A DNA stretch of 64,000 nucleotides from an uncultured Pelagibacteraceae bacterium (GTDB lineage: Bacteria; Pseudomonadota; Alphaproteobacteria; Pelagibacterales; Pelagibacteraceae): contig CACGHT010000003.1 of the NCBI GenBank assembly GCA_902572925.1, positions 1 through 64,000 of the forward strand. The letters run 5' to 3'. Shown here piece after piece: positions 17,060 to 26,800 of the stretch. Positions within the stretch are counted from its first letter, which is position 1. Each line of letters begins with the position of its first letter. Position numbers and translations under genes: made by a program. Under the pieces are notes generated by a model. The model made no database searches. It saw nothing but the letters and a program-made list of their open reading frames with translations, and had not been told where the DNA came from.

Positions 17060-18370
17060 ATGTTAGAAAAATATTTTGAATACAAAAAACATAAAACAGA
17101 TTTTAAAACTGAAGTAATTGCTGGAACAACCACGTTCTTAACAATGGCTTACATAATGTTTTTAAATCCATTCATCTTATCAGGGGAGTTTGCCGGCCCT
17201 GAAAAAGGATTCTTTGATTTCGGCGCAGTGTACACGGCAACTATTTTAGCAACAGCTTTAGCTTGTTTTATAATGGCTTTTTATGGAAAAACTTGGCCAA
17301 TTGGACTTGCCCCAGGTATGGGTATTAATGCATTTGTTGCTTTTGGAGTTTGTGCTGGCATGGGTTATACGCCACAAGAAGCTCTTGGTGCAGTTTTAGT
17401 TGCTGGGGTATTGTTCTTAATCATTTCACTTACACCGATAAGAGCCTGGTTGATTAACTCAATTCCAAAAAGTTTAAAACTAGGAATTGGTGCGGGTATT
17501 GGATTGTTTCTTGCAATTATTGGATTACAAATTATGGAAGTTGTAGTTGATAATCCTGTAACACTAGTACAACTTGGAAATTTAAGCGACCCATTAGTGC
17601 TTCTTGGATGCGCAACATTTATTGCAATTATTGTACTTGAAAAAATGAATGTAAAAGGAAATATCATTATAGGTATTTTAGTTTTTAGTGTTATTGCTTG
17701 GGCTACTGGTCTAGCTAAATTTAATGGTTTAGCAAGTGCACCTCCTCCGATGACATACCTTTTTGAATTTGACTTATCGGCTGCCATGACTGCTGGAATG
17801 TCTACAGTTATATTTACTTTGTTATTTATAGACTTCTTCGATACAGCGGGAACATTAACTTCTGTAGCAAATGTTGCTGGTAAAGTTGATAAACAGGGAA
17901 AAGTTCAAGACATTAATAAAGCAATGTTGTCTGACAGTGTTGGGACTGTTGCAGGTGCTATGATGGGAACAACAACTGTTACTAGTTATGTTGAGTCAGG
18001 AGCTGGTGTTAAAGCTGGTGGTAAGACTGGTATGACTTCCCTTGTGATAGGTATATTGTTTTTAGCATGTATATTTTTTGCACCTCTTGCAACTAGTTTG
18101 CCTAAACAAATTGATGGTGCGGCTTTACTCTTTGTTTCCGTTTTATTTATTAGAAATATTACAGATATAGAATGGAATGATATCTCAGAGTCAGCTCCAG
18201 CAATTTTAGCCATGATCGCAATGCCATTGACTTATAGTATCAGTAATGGAATTGCTTTGGCATTTGTTTCATATGCTTTAATAAAAATATTTACTGGAAA
18301 ATTTTCGAGTACTTCTCCAGCAATATGGGTTGTGGCAATACTGAGTGTTGTAAGTTTTGCGGTAAGCTAA
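17060..18370 (+). CDS. NCS2/AzgA-type purine permease
   Basis: This 436-residue inner-membrane protein has about 12-14 hydrophobic segments and the signatures of the AzgA-like branch of nucleobase transporters: an N-terminal FKTEVIAGTTTFLTMAYIMFLNP, GLAPGMGINAF near residue 87, and a FDTAGTLTSVANVAG segment near residue 265 with TTTVTSYVESGAG, where substrate-binding residues lie. It probably imports adenine, guanine or hypoxanthine with protons. A purine phosphoribosyltransferase gene lies convergent to it, which supports a purine-salvage role. AGGAGG five bp before the ATG makes the start clear. Confidence 0.93.
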   Translation: MLEKYFEYKKHKTDFKTEVIAGTTTFLTMAYIMFLNPFILSGEFAGPEKGFFDFGAVYTATILATALACFIMAFYGKTWPIGLAPGMGINAFVAFGVCAGMGYTPQEALGAVLVAGVLFLIISLTPIRAWLINSIPKSLKLGIGAGIGLFLAIIGLQIMEVVVDNPVTLVQLGNLSDPLVLLGCATFIAIIVLEKMNVKGNIIIGILVFSVIAWATGLAKFNGLASAPPPMTYLFEFDLSAAMTAGMSTVIFTLLFIDFFDTAGTLTSVANVAGKVDKQGKVQDINKAMLSDSVGTVAGAMMGTTTVTSYVESGAGVKAGGKTGMTSLVIGILFLACIFFAPLATSLPKQIDGAALLFVSVLFIRNITDIEWNDISESAPAILAMIAMPLTYSISNGIALAFVSYALIKIFTGKFSSTSPAIWVVAILSVVSFAVS

Positions 18371-18380
18371 ATTAAACATA

Positions 18381-18404
18381 ACGGGGCTAGTTTTCTAGCT
18401 CCGT
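18381..18404. terminator. Terminator hairpin between purine permease and phosphoribosyltransferase genes
   Basis: ACGGGGCTAG and CTAGCTCCGT around a TTTT loop form a ten-pair stem with one G-T pair, lying in the 37-bp gap between convergent genes. Only a broken T-rich run follows on the + strand, so it may serve both genes. Confidence 0.7.
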
Positions 18405-18407
18405 TAA

Positions 18408-18926
18408 CTAATTTCTTTTTATAATTTCTTCAATAGAAAGTTCCTCATAATGCTCTGTAGGTTGAACAATCCAAGGATCAGAGTCTAATTTAATTGGACA
18501 AAAGTCTGGTTCAAAAGAAGATGACTTTTTTTTCCATAAACAAGCAGTTTTAATTTCTTTAATAAATTTTTTTGTAGGTTCGTAACCTTTTAACCATTCA
18601 ATACTTTTATTTAGTGTTAGTCCTGTATCTGATAAATCATCGATTAAAAGGATTTTTTCAAAATCTTCTTCTTTAGCTAATGAGCTAATTTCTCTTGCAA
18701 ACATAAGTTGACCTTGTTGGTCCTCAATACCTTTTCCTGAATAACTTTGGATAACAATATATGCTATAGGAAGTTTTAAAATTCTCGAAAGTATGTCAAT
18801 AATTGGTGCAGCACCTCTCATTATTCCAACTAACACTGTGGGATGGTAATTATTATGTATTTCGATGGCTAATTTTTCAACAATTTTTATATATTCTTCA
18901 AATGATATAATTAATTTATCTGCCAT
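18408..18926 (-). CDS. Purine phosphoribosyltransferase (xanthine/guanine type)
   Basis: Type I phosphoribosyltransferases join a purine base to PRPP to give the nucleotide. The PRPP-binding motif ILLIDDLSDTGLTL is present near residue 95, and the flexible loop region SYSGKGIEDQQG lies before it. The C-terminal DPWIVQPTEHYEEL is typical of the Gpt/xanthine-guanine branch. The longest frame starts at 19007 but overlaps the divergent gene and adds a hydrophobic run unlike the family; I choose the ATG at 18926, giving 172 residues starting MADKLIISFEEY. With the neighbouring permease it forms a purine uptake and salvage pair. Confidence 0.88.
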   Translation of the reverse strand: MADKLIISFEEYIKIVEKLAIEIHNNYHPTVLVGIMRGAAPIIDILSRILKLPIAYIVIQSYSGKGIEDQQGQLMFAREISSLAKEEDFEKILLIDDLSDTGLTLNKSIEWLKGYEPTKKFIKEIKTACLWKKKSSSFEPDFCPIKLDSDPWIVQPTEHYEELSIEEIIKRN

Positions 18927-18975
18927 AAATTTTTTTATCATATAAAAAAAATTAAAAAAGATTAAAAAAGAAGTT

Positions 18976-19866
18976 ATGAAAATATTTGATTGTTTCATGT
19001 ATTTCAACGAAGACGTTGTTTTAGATCTAAGGCTTAATATGCTTGATAAATACGTCGACTATTTTGTAATCGTTGAGAGTAGCTTCACTCATAAAGGCGA
19101 TGAGAGACAGCTTCAATTTGATAGTAAAAAGTTTGAAAAATTTAAAAATAAAATTATTTATTTAGTGTACGATAAAAGACCTAACAATATTAAAGAAATT
19201 TTGAATGATGAGCATGAAGACGATAAATCAAGAAAATATATATTTAATTCGATATTAAGAGAAAATGGACAAAGAAACTTTATTCTCAATGGATTAGAAG
19301 ATGCAAATGAAGAAGACCTGATTTTAATTTCTGATGTAGATGAGATACCAAATTTGGAAGAGTTGGAAATTAGTAAGATTAATCAAAAGATAATCATGTT
19401 TAAACAGGAAATGTTTTATTATAAATTTAATCTTAAATTACCCAATTTTAATTGGACTGGGACTAAAGCTTGTAAGAAAAAATATTTAAAGTCTCCTCAA
19501 TGGTTGAGAAACATTAAAGATAGAAAATATTCTTTATATAGATTTGATGTTTTATTCTCTCAAACAAAGTTTATAGACCTCAAAATAATAGAAAATGGTG
19601 GATGGCATTTTACAAATCTAAAAAGTGCTGAAGAAATAGAACATAAACTAAGATCATATTTACATCACAGAGAGTTTGATGTGAACCCTGTCTCTATAAA
19701 TGAAATCAAAAATATAATTAAAAATAAAATAGCAATCTATGATTTAACACTAGATAAAAGGACCCAAAAAATAGGTCATGGTAAAAAACTTGAAAAATAC
19801 CCACTAGACAGATTACCCAAATTTTTGCAAGATAATTTAAATAATTATCAAGAGTGGATAGATTAA
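18976..19866 (+). CDS. Glycosyltransferase family 17 protein
   Basis: The protein opens with KIFDCFMYFNEDVVLDLRL and has YFVIVESSFTHKG, LILISDVDEIPN (a DxD-like acidic motif) and GGWHFTNLKS, all characteristic of GT17, the family of beta-1,4-N-acetylglucosaminyltransferase III. Bacterial members probably decorate surface polysaccharide, but donor and acceptor are unknown. The 296-residue length is usual. It has no membrane helix and is expected in the cytoplasm. The 49-bp gap to the divergent phosphoribosyltransferase gene must hold its promoter. DUF1330 follows after one base, suggesting co-transcription. Confidence 0.87.
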   Translation: MKIFDCFMYFNEDVVLDLRLNMLDKYVDYFVIVESSFTHKGDERQLQFDSKKFEKFKNKIIYLVYDKRPNNIKEILNDEHEDDKSRKYIFNSILRENGQRNFILNGLEDANEEDLILISDVDEIPNLEELEISKINQKIIMFKQEMFYYKFNLKLPNFNWTGTKACKKKYLKSPQWLRNIKDRKYSLYRFDVLFSQTKFIDLKIIENGGWHFTNLKSAEEIEHKLRSYLHHREFDVNPVSINEIKNIIKNKIAIYDLTLDKRTQKIGHGKKLEKYPLDRLPKFLQDNLNNYQEWID

Positions 19867-19867
19867 T

Positions 19868-20167
19868 ATGAAAAAAGGATACTGGGTAAGTTTATACTTT
19901 AAAATTGATAATCAAGAAAATATTAAGAAATATTCGGAGCTAGCAACACCAATTATTAAAAGTTATGGTGGTGTACCCCTTGTAAGAGGTGGAAAACATG
20001 AAACTTTTAATGGAGATGATTTCAGTAGAACCGTTGTGTGGGAATTTCCAAGTTATGCTAAAGCATTGGAGTGTCATTCTTCTAAAGAATATCAAGATAG
20101 TTGGTCAGTGGCAGAAAAAACAACAAAAAGACATATGCAAGTTGTTGAAGGATTTAGTATTGAATAG
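19868..20167 (+). CDS. DUF1330 family protein
   Basis: The 99-residue protein has the ferredoxin-like dimeric alpha/beta-barrel pattern of DUF1330: GYWVSLYFKID, then YSELATPIIKSYGGVPLVRGG and TVVWEFPSYAKALECHSSKEYQ. Family members are small cytoplasmic proteins with no established function. It starts one base after the GT17 stop and overlaps the convergent alkA-like gene by 14 bp. No catalytic residues can be pointed out. Confidence 0.85.
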   Translation: MKKGYWVSLYFKIDNQENIKKYSELATPIIKSYGGVPLVRGGKHETFNGDDFSRTVVWEFPSYAKALECHSSKEYQDSWSVAEKTTKRHMQVVEGFSIE

Positions 20168-20789
20168 GCTCAGGGTCTATACTTCTCCATAGATACCAAG
20201 TCGCAACAGAGCAATAAGGAGTAAATCTTTTTTTTAATAATTTTACAAATTTTTCTGGGGGTAAATATTTTTTTTTGTAATTTTTAGAAATCGCTCTTAA
20301 TAAACCGATATCTTGAATAGGCCAAATGTTGGATCTATTGTAAGTAAATAATAAGATCATTTCGGCAGACCATCTACCTATCTGTCTTAAATTTGATAGA
20401 TAATCTATAGCCTCTTCGTCAGTCATTTTTAAAATTAATTTAGGATTAAAAGTTTTTTCGATAGTTTGTTTCGCTAAACTTTTAATTCCTAAAACCTTTT
20501 GCCGACTTAGCCCACAGCTTTTAAGTTGGGAAAAGGTCAGATTTGATACAGTTTTTGCATTAATCTTATTTTTACATTTTTTTTTGAATTTAAAAAAGAC
20601 TGAGTTTGCTGCGGCAACACTAATTTGTTGTCCTATTATGCTTTTACACAATGAATAAAAAATATCGCGTCTAGTTGTTAGAATAGTTTCAGATGGGCTT
20701 TCATAGCTTTTAATTAATTTTGAGAGAATTTTATCCTTTTTTGATAAGTATTTTTTGGCTTTATTCCAGTATTTAGGAACTCTAGTCAT
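20154..20789 (-). CDS. DNA-3-methyladenine glycosylase II-like (AlkA, HhH-GPD)
   Basis: The enzyme removes alkylated bases from DNA as the first step of base-excision repair. A helix-hairpin-helix region (LKSCGLSRQKVLGIKSLA) is followed by the GPD-type segment LRQIGRWSAEMILLF, and the catalytic Asp lies in IWPIQDIGLL near residue 163. The 211-residue length fits short bacterial AlkA proteins without the N-terminal TATA-box-like domain. Four clustered Cys for an iron-sulfur site are absent, which argues against Nth/MutY. It overlaps by 8 bp the end of the upstream EamA transporter gene and is probably co-transcribed with it. Confidence 0.9.
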   Translation of the reverse strand: MTRVPKYWNKAKKYLSKKDKILSKLIKSYESPSETILTTRRDIFYSLCKSIIGQQISVAAANSVFFKFKKKCKNKINAKTVSNLTFSQLKSCGLSRQKVLGIKSLAKQTIEKTFNPKLILKMTDEEAIDYLSNLRQIGRWSAEMILLFTYNRSNIWPIQDIGLLRAISKNYKKKYLPPEKFVKLLKKRFTPYCSVATWYLWRSIDPEPIQY

Positions 20790-21666
20790 TAATTGGCCTA
20801 GATGTAATAATCTTTTTTTTATAAATTTCTCTTCTAAAAATAATAAGTGTTGAAAAAATTACTAATAAAGCACCTATCAAAGTTTTAATTGTGGGTATTT
20901 CATTCCAAATAAAATACCCGAATATTATTGCGAAAACTAAAGCTAAATACTTAAGAGGAGTTACTAAAGAGACTTCTGAAAATTTATATGATTGACTTAA
21001 CCATAAATTTGCAACGCCTCCAAAAATACCTATTAAAGATAAAAGTATAAAATGATTAAAAGTAGGCATAATCCAGCCTTGTGGAATAGTTAAAAAACTT
21101 AGCAATGTAATTGCTAAGGAAAAATAAAAAGATATTAACCATACTGGTTCAGTTGTTGACAGTTGTCTAATTGTTATTGCTACATAGGAGAGACCTAAGC
21201 AAAATATAATTGGAAAAATATAATAAATATTTAATTCAGTGATCCCTGGTTCTGTAATTATAAGAATTCCAACAAAGCCTATAATGACAGCTAACCATCT
21301 AAAAATTCCAACTTTCTCATTGAGTAAGAAAATAGACAATATGGTTGTAAATATTGGAGCAGCAAAAGAAATGCTCACAACAGTTGCTAGTGGTAGCTGT
21401 CTTAAAGCAATAAATATTGCGATTAGCGCTATTAATCCAGAGCCACACCTTAAGGCATGTAATCCTGGTCTTTGAGTTCTATAGAAATTACGAAATCTTT
21501 CTTTAGGGATTATAAAAAAATAAAAGATTATTCCAAAAAAGCCTCTAAAAAACAAAACTTGACCAATAGGATAATCAACAGACCACTTTACAATTAAATC
21601 CATTAATGAAAATGCACAAATGGACAAAAACATGTACAAAAATCCCAATTGATTTTTACTTAGCAT
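20782..21666 (-). CDS. EamA/DMT-family transporter
   Basis: The 294-residue membrane protein has ten hydrophobic segments arranged as two EamA repeats, with FFRGFFGIIFYF in helix 2, VSISFAAPIFTTILSIFLLNEKVG closing the first repeat and LVTPLKYLALVFAIIFGYFIWNE closing the second. Such exporters move metabolites such as amino acids or, in some alphaproteobacteria, S-adenosylmethionine; the substrate cannot be read here. It is divergent from msrA with a 35-bp gap and overlaps the downstream alkA-like gene. Confidence 0.9.
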   Translation of the reverse strand: MLSKNQLGFLYMFLSICAFSLMDLIVKWSVDYPIGQVLFFRGFFGIIFYFFIIPKERFRNFYRTQRPGLHALRCGSGLIALIAIFIALRQLPLATVVSISFAAPIFTTILSIFLLNEKVGIFRWLAVIIGFVGILIITEPGITELNIYYIFPIIFCLGLSYVAITIRQLSTTEPVWLISFYFSLAITLLSFLTIPQGWIMPTFNHFILLSLIGIFGGVANLWLSQSYKFSEVSLVTPLKYLALVFAIIFGYFIWNEIPTIKTLIGALLVIFSTLIIFRREIYKKKIITSRPIND

Positions 21667-21701
21667 ATGAATAATTTGTAAATTAAATTAAATCTTAATC
21701 A

Positions 21702-22145
21702 ATGGAAATAGCAGTTTTAGCACTTGGATGTTTTTGGGGGCCTGAAATTAAATTCAGTAAAATAGATGGTATAATCAAAACAGAAGTTGGCTACTGTGGA
21801 GGTAATAGCTCTGTCACGACGTACAAGGAAGTTTGCACAGGAAATACAAATCATGCTGAAGTGGTAAAGCTAGAATATGATGAAAAGACTATAACATACG
21901 AAAAGATTTTAAAAGTTTTTTTCCAAATTCATGACCCTACAACTTTAAATTCTCAAGGACCAGACTTTGGAACCCAATATAGAAGTGAAATATTTTATCT
22001 AAATGACAATCAAAAAATAATTGCAGAAAAAGTATTGAACGAAGTGAATGAGCGATTATCAGGAAAAGTTGTTACAAAAATTTCTTTATTAAAAAATTAT
22101 TGTCCAGCTGAAGAATATCATCAAAAATATTTAGAAAAGAGATAA
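21702..22145 (+). CDS. msrA: Peptide-methionine (S)-S-oxide reductase MsrA
   Basis: MsrA repairs oxidised methionine in proteins using thioredoxin. The catalytic Cys10 is in the signature LGCFWGPE, and VGYCGG, HAEVVKLEYD and GTQYRSEIF follow in the usual order. The C-terminal CPAEEYHQ holds the resolving Cys region. At 147 residues it is among the shorter MsrA forms, lacking N- and C-terminal extensions. The sulfurtransferase gene begins one base after its stop, so the two are probably co-transcribed and linked to sulfur and oxidative-damage metabolism. Confidence 0.95.
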   Translation: MEIAVLALGCFWGPEIKFSKIDGIIKTEVGYCGGNSSVTTYKEVCTGNTNHAEVVKLEYDEKTITYEKILKVFFQIHDPTTLNSQGPDFGTQYRSEIFYLNDNQKIIAEKVLNEVNERLSGKVVTKISLLKNYCPAEEYHQKYLEKR

Positions 22146-22146
22146 T

Positions 22147-22962
22147 ATGTCTTTAGTCGAAACTGATTGGTTAGAAAAAAACCTTACTGAGGTAAAAATT
22201 ATTGATTGTTCTTGGCATATGCCCCAAACAAAAAGAAGTGGATTTGAGGAATATAAATCTCGTCATATACCTAATGCAATTTTTTTTGACATAGATGAAA
22301 ATTCAAGAAAAGATACCTCTTTACCACATATGTTAATTGACCAAATGAGTTGGAATTCAATTGTTTCAAATATGGGAATAAAAAAAAATGATAAAATAGT
22401 TATTTATGATAATTCAGATGTAATAAGCTCATGTCGTGGCTGGTTTAATTTTATCTATTATGGACATGATCCAAAATTAATAAATGTTTTAAATGGTGGT
22501 TTGAGAAAATGGCTTAAAGAAGAAAGGGAAATAACTAATGAAATTTTAAATATAAAAAAATCAGATTATAATAGTACTGAGATAAAAGATCTTGTTAAGA
22601 GTAAACAAGCTATCGATCAAAATATAGACGAAAAAAAATTCATATTGATTGATGCTCGAAGTAGAGAAAGATTTGAAGGTAAAATCCCTGAGCCTAGAAA
22701 AGGTCTTAGAAGCGGATGTATAAAAAACTCTTTTTGTATACCGTTTAATGACTGCCTGAATATTGATAAAACTTTTAAAAATAATAATGAACTTAAAAAA
22801 ATTTTTAAGACAAGTTTAGAAAATCTAGAACAAAAAAATATTGTCTTTTCATGTGGTTCTGGTGTTACAGCGTGTGTTTTGGCACTAGCTTATTCTTTAA
22901 TTAATGATAAATATCTTCCTTGTATATATGATGGCTCCTGGGCCGAATACGGATTGATTTAA
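22147..22962 (+). CDS. sseA: 3-mercaptopyruvate/thiosulfate sulfurtransferase
   Basis: The protein consists of two rhodanese domains, the second one catalytic with Cys236 in the loop CGSGVTA. The loop CG[ST]GVTA is typical of mercaptopyruvate sulfurtransferase as opposed to the CRxG of thiosulfate rhodaneses. The N-terminal domain has YKSRHIPNAIFFDID and the second has IDARSRERFEGK with EPRKGLRSGCI. The 271-residue length is normal. It follows msrA with one base between and precedes an RND adaptor gene after 7 bp, so all four genes may share a transcript. Confidence 0.92.
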   Translation: MSLVETDWLEKNLTEVKIIDCSWHMPQTKRSGFEEYKSRHIPNAIFFDIDENSRKDTSLPHMLIDQMSWNSIVSNMGIKKNDKIVIYDNSDVISSCRGWFNFIYYGHDPKLINVLNGGLRKWLKEEREITNEILNIKKSDYNSTEIKDLVKSKQAIDQNIDEKKFILIDARSRERFEGKIPEPRKGLRSGCIKNSFCIPFNDCLNIDKTFKNNNELKKIFKTSLENLEQKNIVFSCGSGVTACVLALAYSLINDKYLPCIYDGSWAEYGLI

Positions 22963-22969
22963 ATTTTAT

Positions 22970-23839
22970 ATGAAAAGATCTACGAAAACAATTTCAATAA
23001 TATTTGTATTTTTTTTAATAATTACAATTGTAATTGTTGGAAGATTAATGATTGGTAATCATTTTAAAAAGAAATTTAGTAAAAGGCCGCCACCAGGAAT
23101 AATTGTAACTGAGGTTATTGAAAAAGAATTCTCTGAACAAATAGAAACTTACGGTACAGCAATTTCTCAAAAATCAAAAACTTTTAAGATTAAAAAAGAT
23201 GATCTTTTTGAAGATTTAAAACTTAAGAGTTTTGTTAAAAAAGGAGATGTTTTAATTAAATTAAAAAGTGGGGACATTTTAGCCCCATTTAGTGGAGTTC
23301 TTGGCTACACAGGTTTAACTGAGGACATTCTTGTTTCAAATAACATATTTATTATTACACTTGATGATAACTCAATAATTTACTCAGATATTAAAATTCC
23401 AGAAAATTACTCTACATTTATGAAAAAAGGTCTTCCAGTCGAAGTTACCTTATCTAGTTTTAAAGATAAAACTTTTTCAGGTGAAATAGATTTTGTTTCA
23501 AGCAGAATAAATGCAGACACCAGAAGTTTGTTATCAAGAATAAAAGTGAAAAACGAAAATTTAGAATTAATTTCAGGTTCACTTTTAGAGGTAAGAGTAA
23601 AGTTTGATTTGAGAAATTCTTTAAGTGTGCCTGATACAAGTGTAATGATAGAGGGCGATAAATCATATGTTTACAAAATTAATGCAGAAAATATTGCAAA
23701 TAAAACTGAGGTAAAAACTGGCCTTAGAGGTGATAGTAACATTGAAATAATTTCAGGTTTAACTGCTGGTGATATAATTGTAGCTGAGGGTCTAAAAAAG
23801 GTAAGGCCTCGTGGAAAAATAAAACCTATTAATAAATAA
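22970..23839 (+). CDS. RND efflux periplasmic adaptor without a coiled-coil hairpin
   Basis: This membrane-fusion (HlyD/AcrA-like) subunit is anchored by an N-terminal hydrophobic helix (residues 8-25) and should lie in the periplasm. It has the barrel-sandwich lipoyl-like halves, beta-barrel and membrane-proximal domains (TGLRGDSNIEIISGLTAGDIIVAEG). The two lipoyl halves, FVKKGDVLIKLKSGD and ILAPFSGVLGYTG, are joined directly, where AcrA has a long alpha-helical hairpin that reaches TolC. This explains the short length of 289 residues. Its stop overlaps the start of the pump gene by one base. No outer-membrane channel gene is present nearby. Confidence 0.9.
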   Translation: MKRSTKTISIIFVFFLIITIVIVGRLMIGNHFKKKFSKRPPPGIIVTEVIEKEFSEQIETYGTAISQKSKTFKIKKDDLFEDLKLKSFVKKGDVLIKLKSGDILAPFSGVLGYTGLTEDILVSNNIFIITLDDNSIIYSDIKIPENYSTFMKKGLPVEVTLSSFKDKTFSGEIDFVSSRINADTRSLLSRIKVKNENLELISGSLLEVRVKFDLRNSLSVPDTSVMIEGDKSYVYKINAENIANKTEVKTGLRGDSNIEIISGLTAGDIIVAEGLKKVRPRGKIKPINK

Positions 23840-26800
23840 TGTTTATTACTGAATTAAGTATTAAAAGACCGACTGTATCTTGGGTTATGTCCCTAATACT
23901 TATCATATTTGGTTTATTTGTTTTTTGGAAATTGCCCGTTAGAGAATTGCCCAATGGAATTCAGCCACCTGTTGTTCAAGTTCAAGTAGACTACAAATCT
24001 GCATCAGCTTCAATAGTAGATCAAGAAGTCACACAGGTTGTTGAGGATGTGATTGGTGGGGCTGAGGGTATAAAAAATATAGACTCAAAATCTGAAAATG
24101 GAAGAAGTACAATTAATGTCGAGTTTGATACGAGTATTGATCTAGATAATGCTGCCAATGATATAAGAGAAAGAGTTGCAAGAGTTGTGGATAACTTGCC
24201 AACCGAGTCAGATCCACCGCAAATACTTAAACGAGCTGCAGGGTTTACAACAACAATGTGGCTGTCATTATCCTCATCTTCATGGAGCGACCTTGAGTTA
24301 GGAGATTACGCGGAGAGATATCTTGTAGACCAATTTTCAAGTGTTAAAAATGTTGGAAGAATAAGGGTTGGTGGATTACGAGAATTAAGCATTAGAGTTT
24401 GGATTGATCCTATTAAACTTGCAGCTAATGATTTAACGATTAAAGAAGTTGAATTTGCAATTCGTGGAGAAAATGTAAGTTTGCCGGCAGGAACGTTAGA
24501 AGCAGATAATATCGACTTAACACTAAATTTAGATAAATCATACAACGATATTGAAACTATAAAGCAAATACCCATCAAAAAAACTAGTAATCGTGTAATT
24601 CAGTTATCAGACGTAGCAAATGTTGAATTCGGTCCAGTATCAGAGAAAACTCTTTTTAAAGCTCAAACTAGAGATCAAATAAATTTGAAAACCGTAGGAA
24701 TAGGTATCTATGCAAGAAGTGGTGCGTCAACGGTAGAACTTTCAAATGATATCAAAAAAAAAATTGTTGAAGTAAAAAAATCTTTACCAGAAGAATTGGA
24801 TTTAAGGGTTTCGTTCAATAGAGCTAACTATGTTGAGGCTGCAATTGAAGAAGTATATAAAACTTTGGTCATTGCGTTTATCTTAGTTGTATTGATAATT
24901 TATTTATTTTTAGGAAATTTAAAGGCAGTCATCGTACCTGCTATTGCACTACCTGTAAGTTTAATAGCATCCTTTCTAGGCTTATACATATTTGGTCTTT
25001 CTATTAATATTTTTGTCCTTTTAAGTTTTATTTTAGCGATTGGTATAATCACAGACGACTCAGTAATTATGACAGATGCAATATACAGAAGAATAGAGAA
25101 TGGTGAGACCCCGCTCGTTGCAGCTTATAAAGGCTCTAAACAAATTTCTTTTGCTATCGTTGCTACCACACTAATTTTAGTAGCAGTTTTTTTACCATTA
25201 ATATTTATTGAGGGAATTTCTGGAACATTATTTAGAGAAACAGCGATTGCATTATCTTTTTCAATTGTAGTTTCTTCTTTTGTTGCATTAACTTTGTCAC
25301 CAATGCTGGCGAGTAAATTTTTATACAAAAAAAAATCAAAAAAAATTTTTATTCAAAAATTTGAAAAAATTTTTTCCAACTTTGCAAAATTTTATGAGGA
25401 AACTTTAGTTAATGTTATTAATAAAACTAAAAGCGTAAGTTTTTTTATTGTTTTTATAATAATTGCTTCAGTGCTTTTATTTAGTTTCTCAAAAAAAGAA
25501 CTTTTGCCTATGGAGGATCGGGGAGCATATCTGATAATTGGCTCAACAGATGAAGGAAGTTCTTTTGAATATACTCAAGAACAAGCCCAAAAAGTAGAGG
25601 CAAGACTTATTCCTTTGCTACAAGCTGAGGATAGTCCATATTCAAGATTTATAATGCGTGTTCCAGGATTTGGAAATTCAGCTAATTCATATAATAGTTT
25701 TATAATAATCGCTCTCCTTGACGATTGGAAAAATCGTAAAAAAGGTCAACAAGTTGTTCTTAGAGAAGCGATTGGGAAAATAGTAACTTTACCCCAAGCC
25801 CTAGCTTTTCCTATATCTCCTCAATCTATAAGAGTATCAAATTACAACAAACCAGTTCAAATGGTCATTTATGGAAATACTTATGAGGAACTTGAAGCGA
25901 TACAAAAAAAAGTTATACGAACACTCAGATCTAATAAAAATCTCTCAAGAATTGAGTCTGATTACAATCGAAACAAACCAGAAGTAAAATTAATAATAAA
26001 TAAAAATAAAGCCAAAGATCTAGGTGTCTCAACTAAATCAATTGGTGAAACACTTGAAACACTTTATGGGGGTAAAAAAATAACAACTTTTAATAAACTA
26101 GGCAAAGAATATCCAATAATTGTTCAACAATATTTATCTGATCGACGAAATAAAGAGGGTGTTTCAAAAATATTTGTTCGCTCTGAAACCAATGGAAAAT
26201 TAATATCTTTAGCAAATCTTGTTAGTTTTAAGGAAGAAGGTTCAGCAAAAGAACTTGCTAGATATAATAGACAACGGGCTGTAACAATTTCTGCAAATAT
26301 TAGTGAGGGGTATACATTAACAGAAGCGATTAAATACTTCGAAAATGTGATGTTTGATTTAGCACCAGAGAACCAAATTACTTGGAAAGGAAAATCAGAG
26401 GAAATTAAAGAAACAAGTAATGAATTATTTATAATTTTCGCTTTAGCTTTACTAACTGCTTATTTGGTTATGGCTGCAACATTCAACTCATTTGTTCATC
26501 CATTTGTTATAATCTTAACTGTGCCTTTGGCTATTTTTGGAGGATTAGTGTTTATTTTATTTTTAAATAGCTCAGTAAATATTTTTTCTCAAATTGCATT
26601 AATTATACTAATAGGTATCTCAACTAAGAATAGTATTTTAATTGTAGATTACGCAAACCAAATTAGATCTAGTGGAAAAACTATTGAATTAGCTGTTAAA
26701 GAAGCGTGCGCTGTTCGGTTTAGACCAATTATAATGACATCACTAAGTACGATGATTGCAATGATGCCTTTAGTGATTGGAAATTTTGGCCCAGGTGCAG

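Noticed and set aside
18927-19007. N-terminal extension of the phosphoribosyltransferase (a hydrophobic 27-residue lead)
   Set aside because: The family starts at about the ATG at 18926, and the extension would overlap the divergent GT17 gene.
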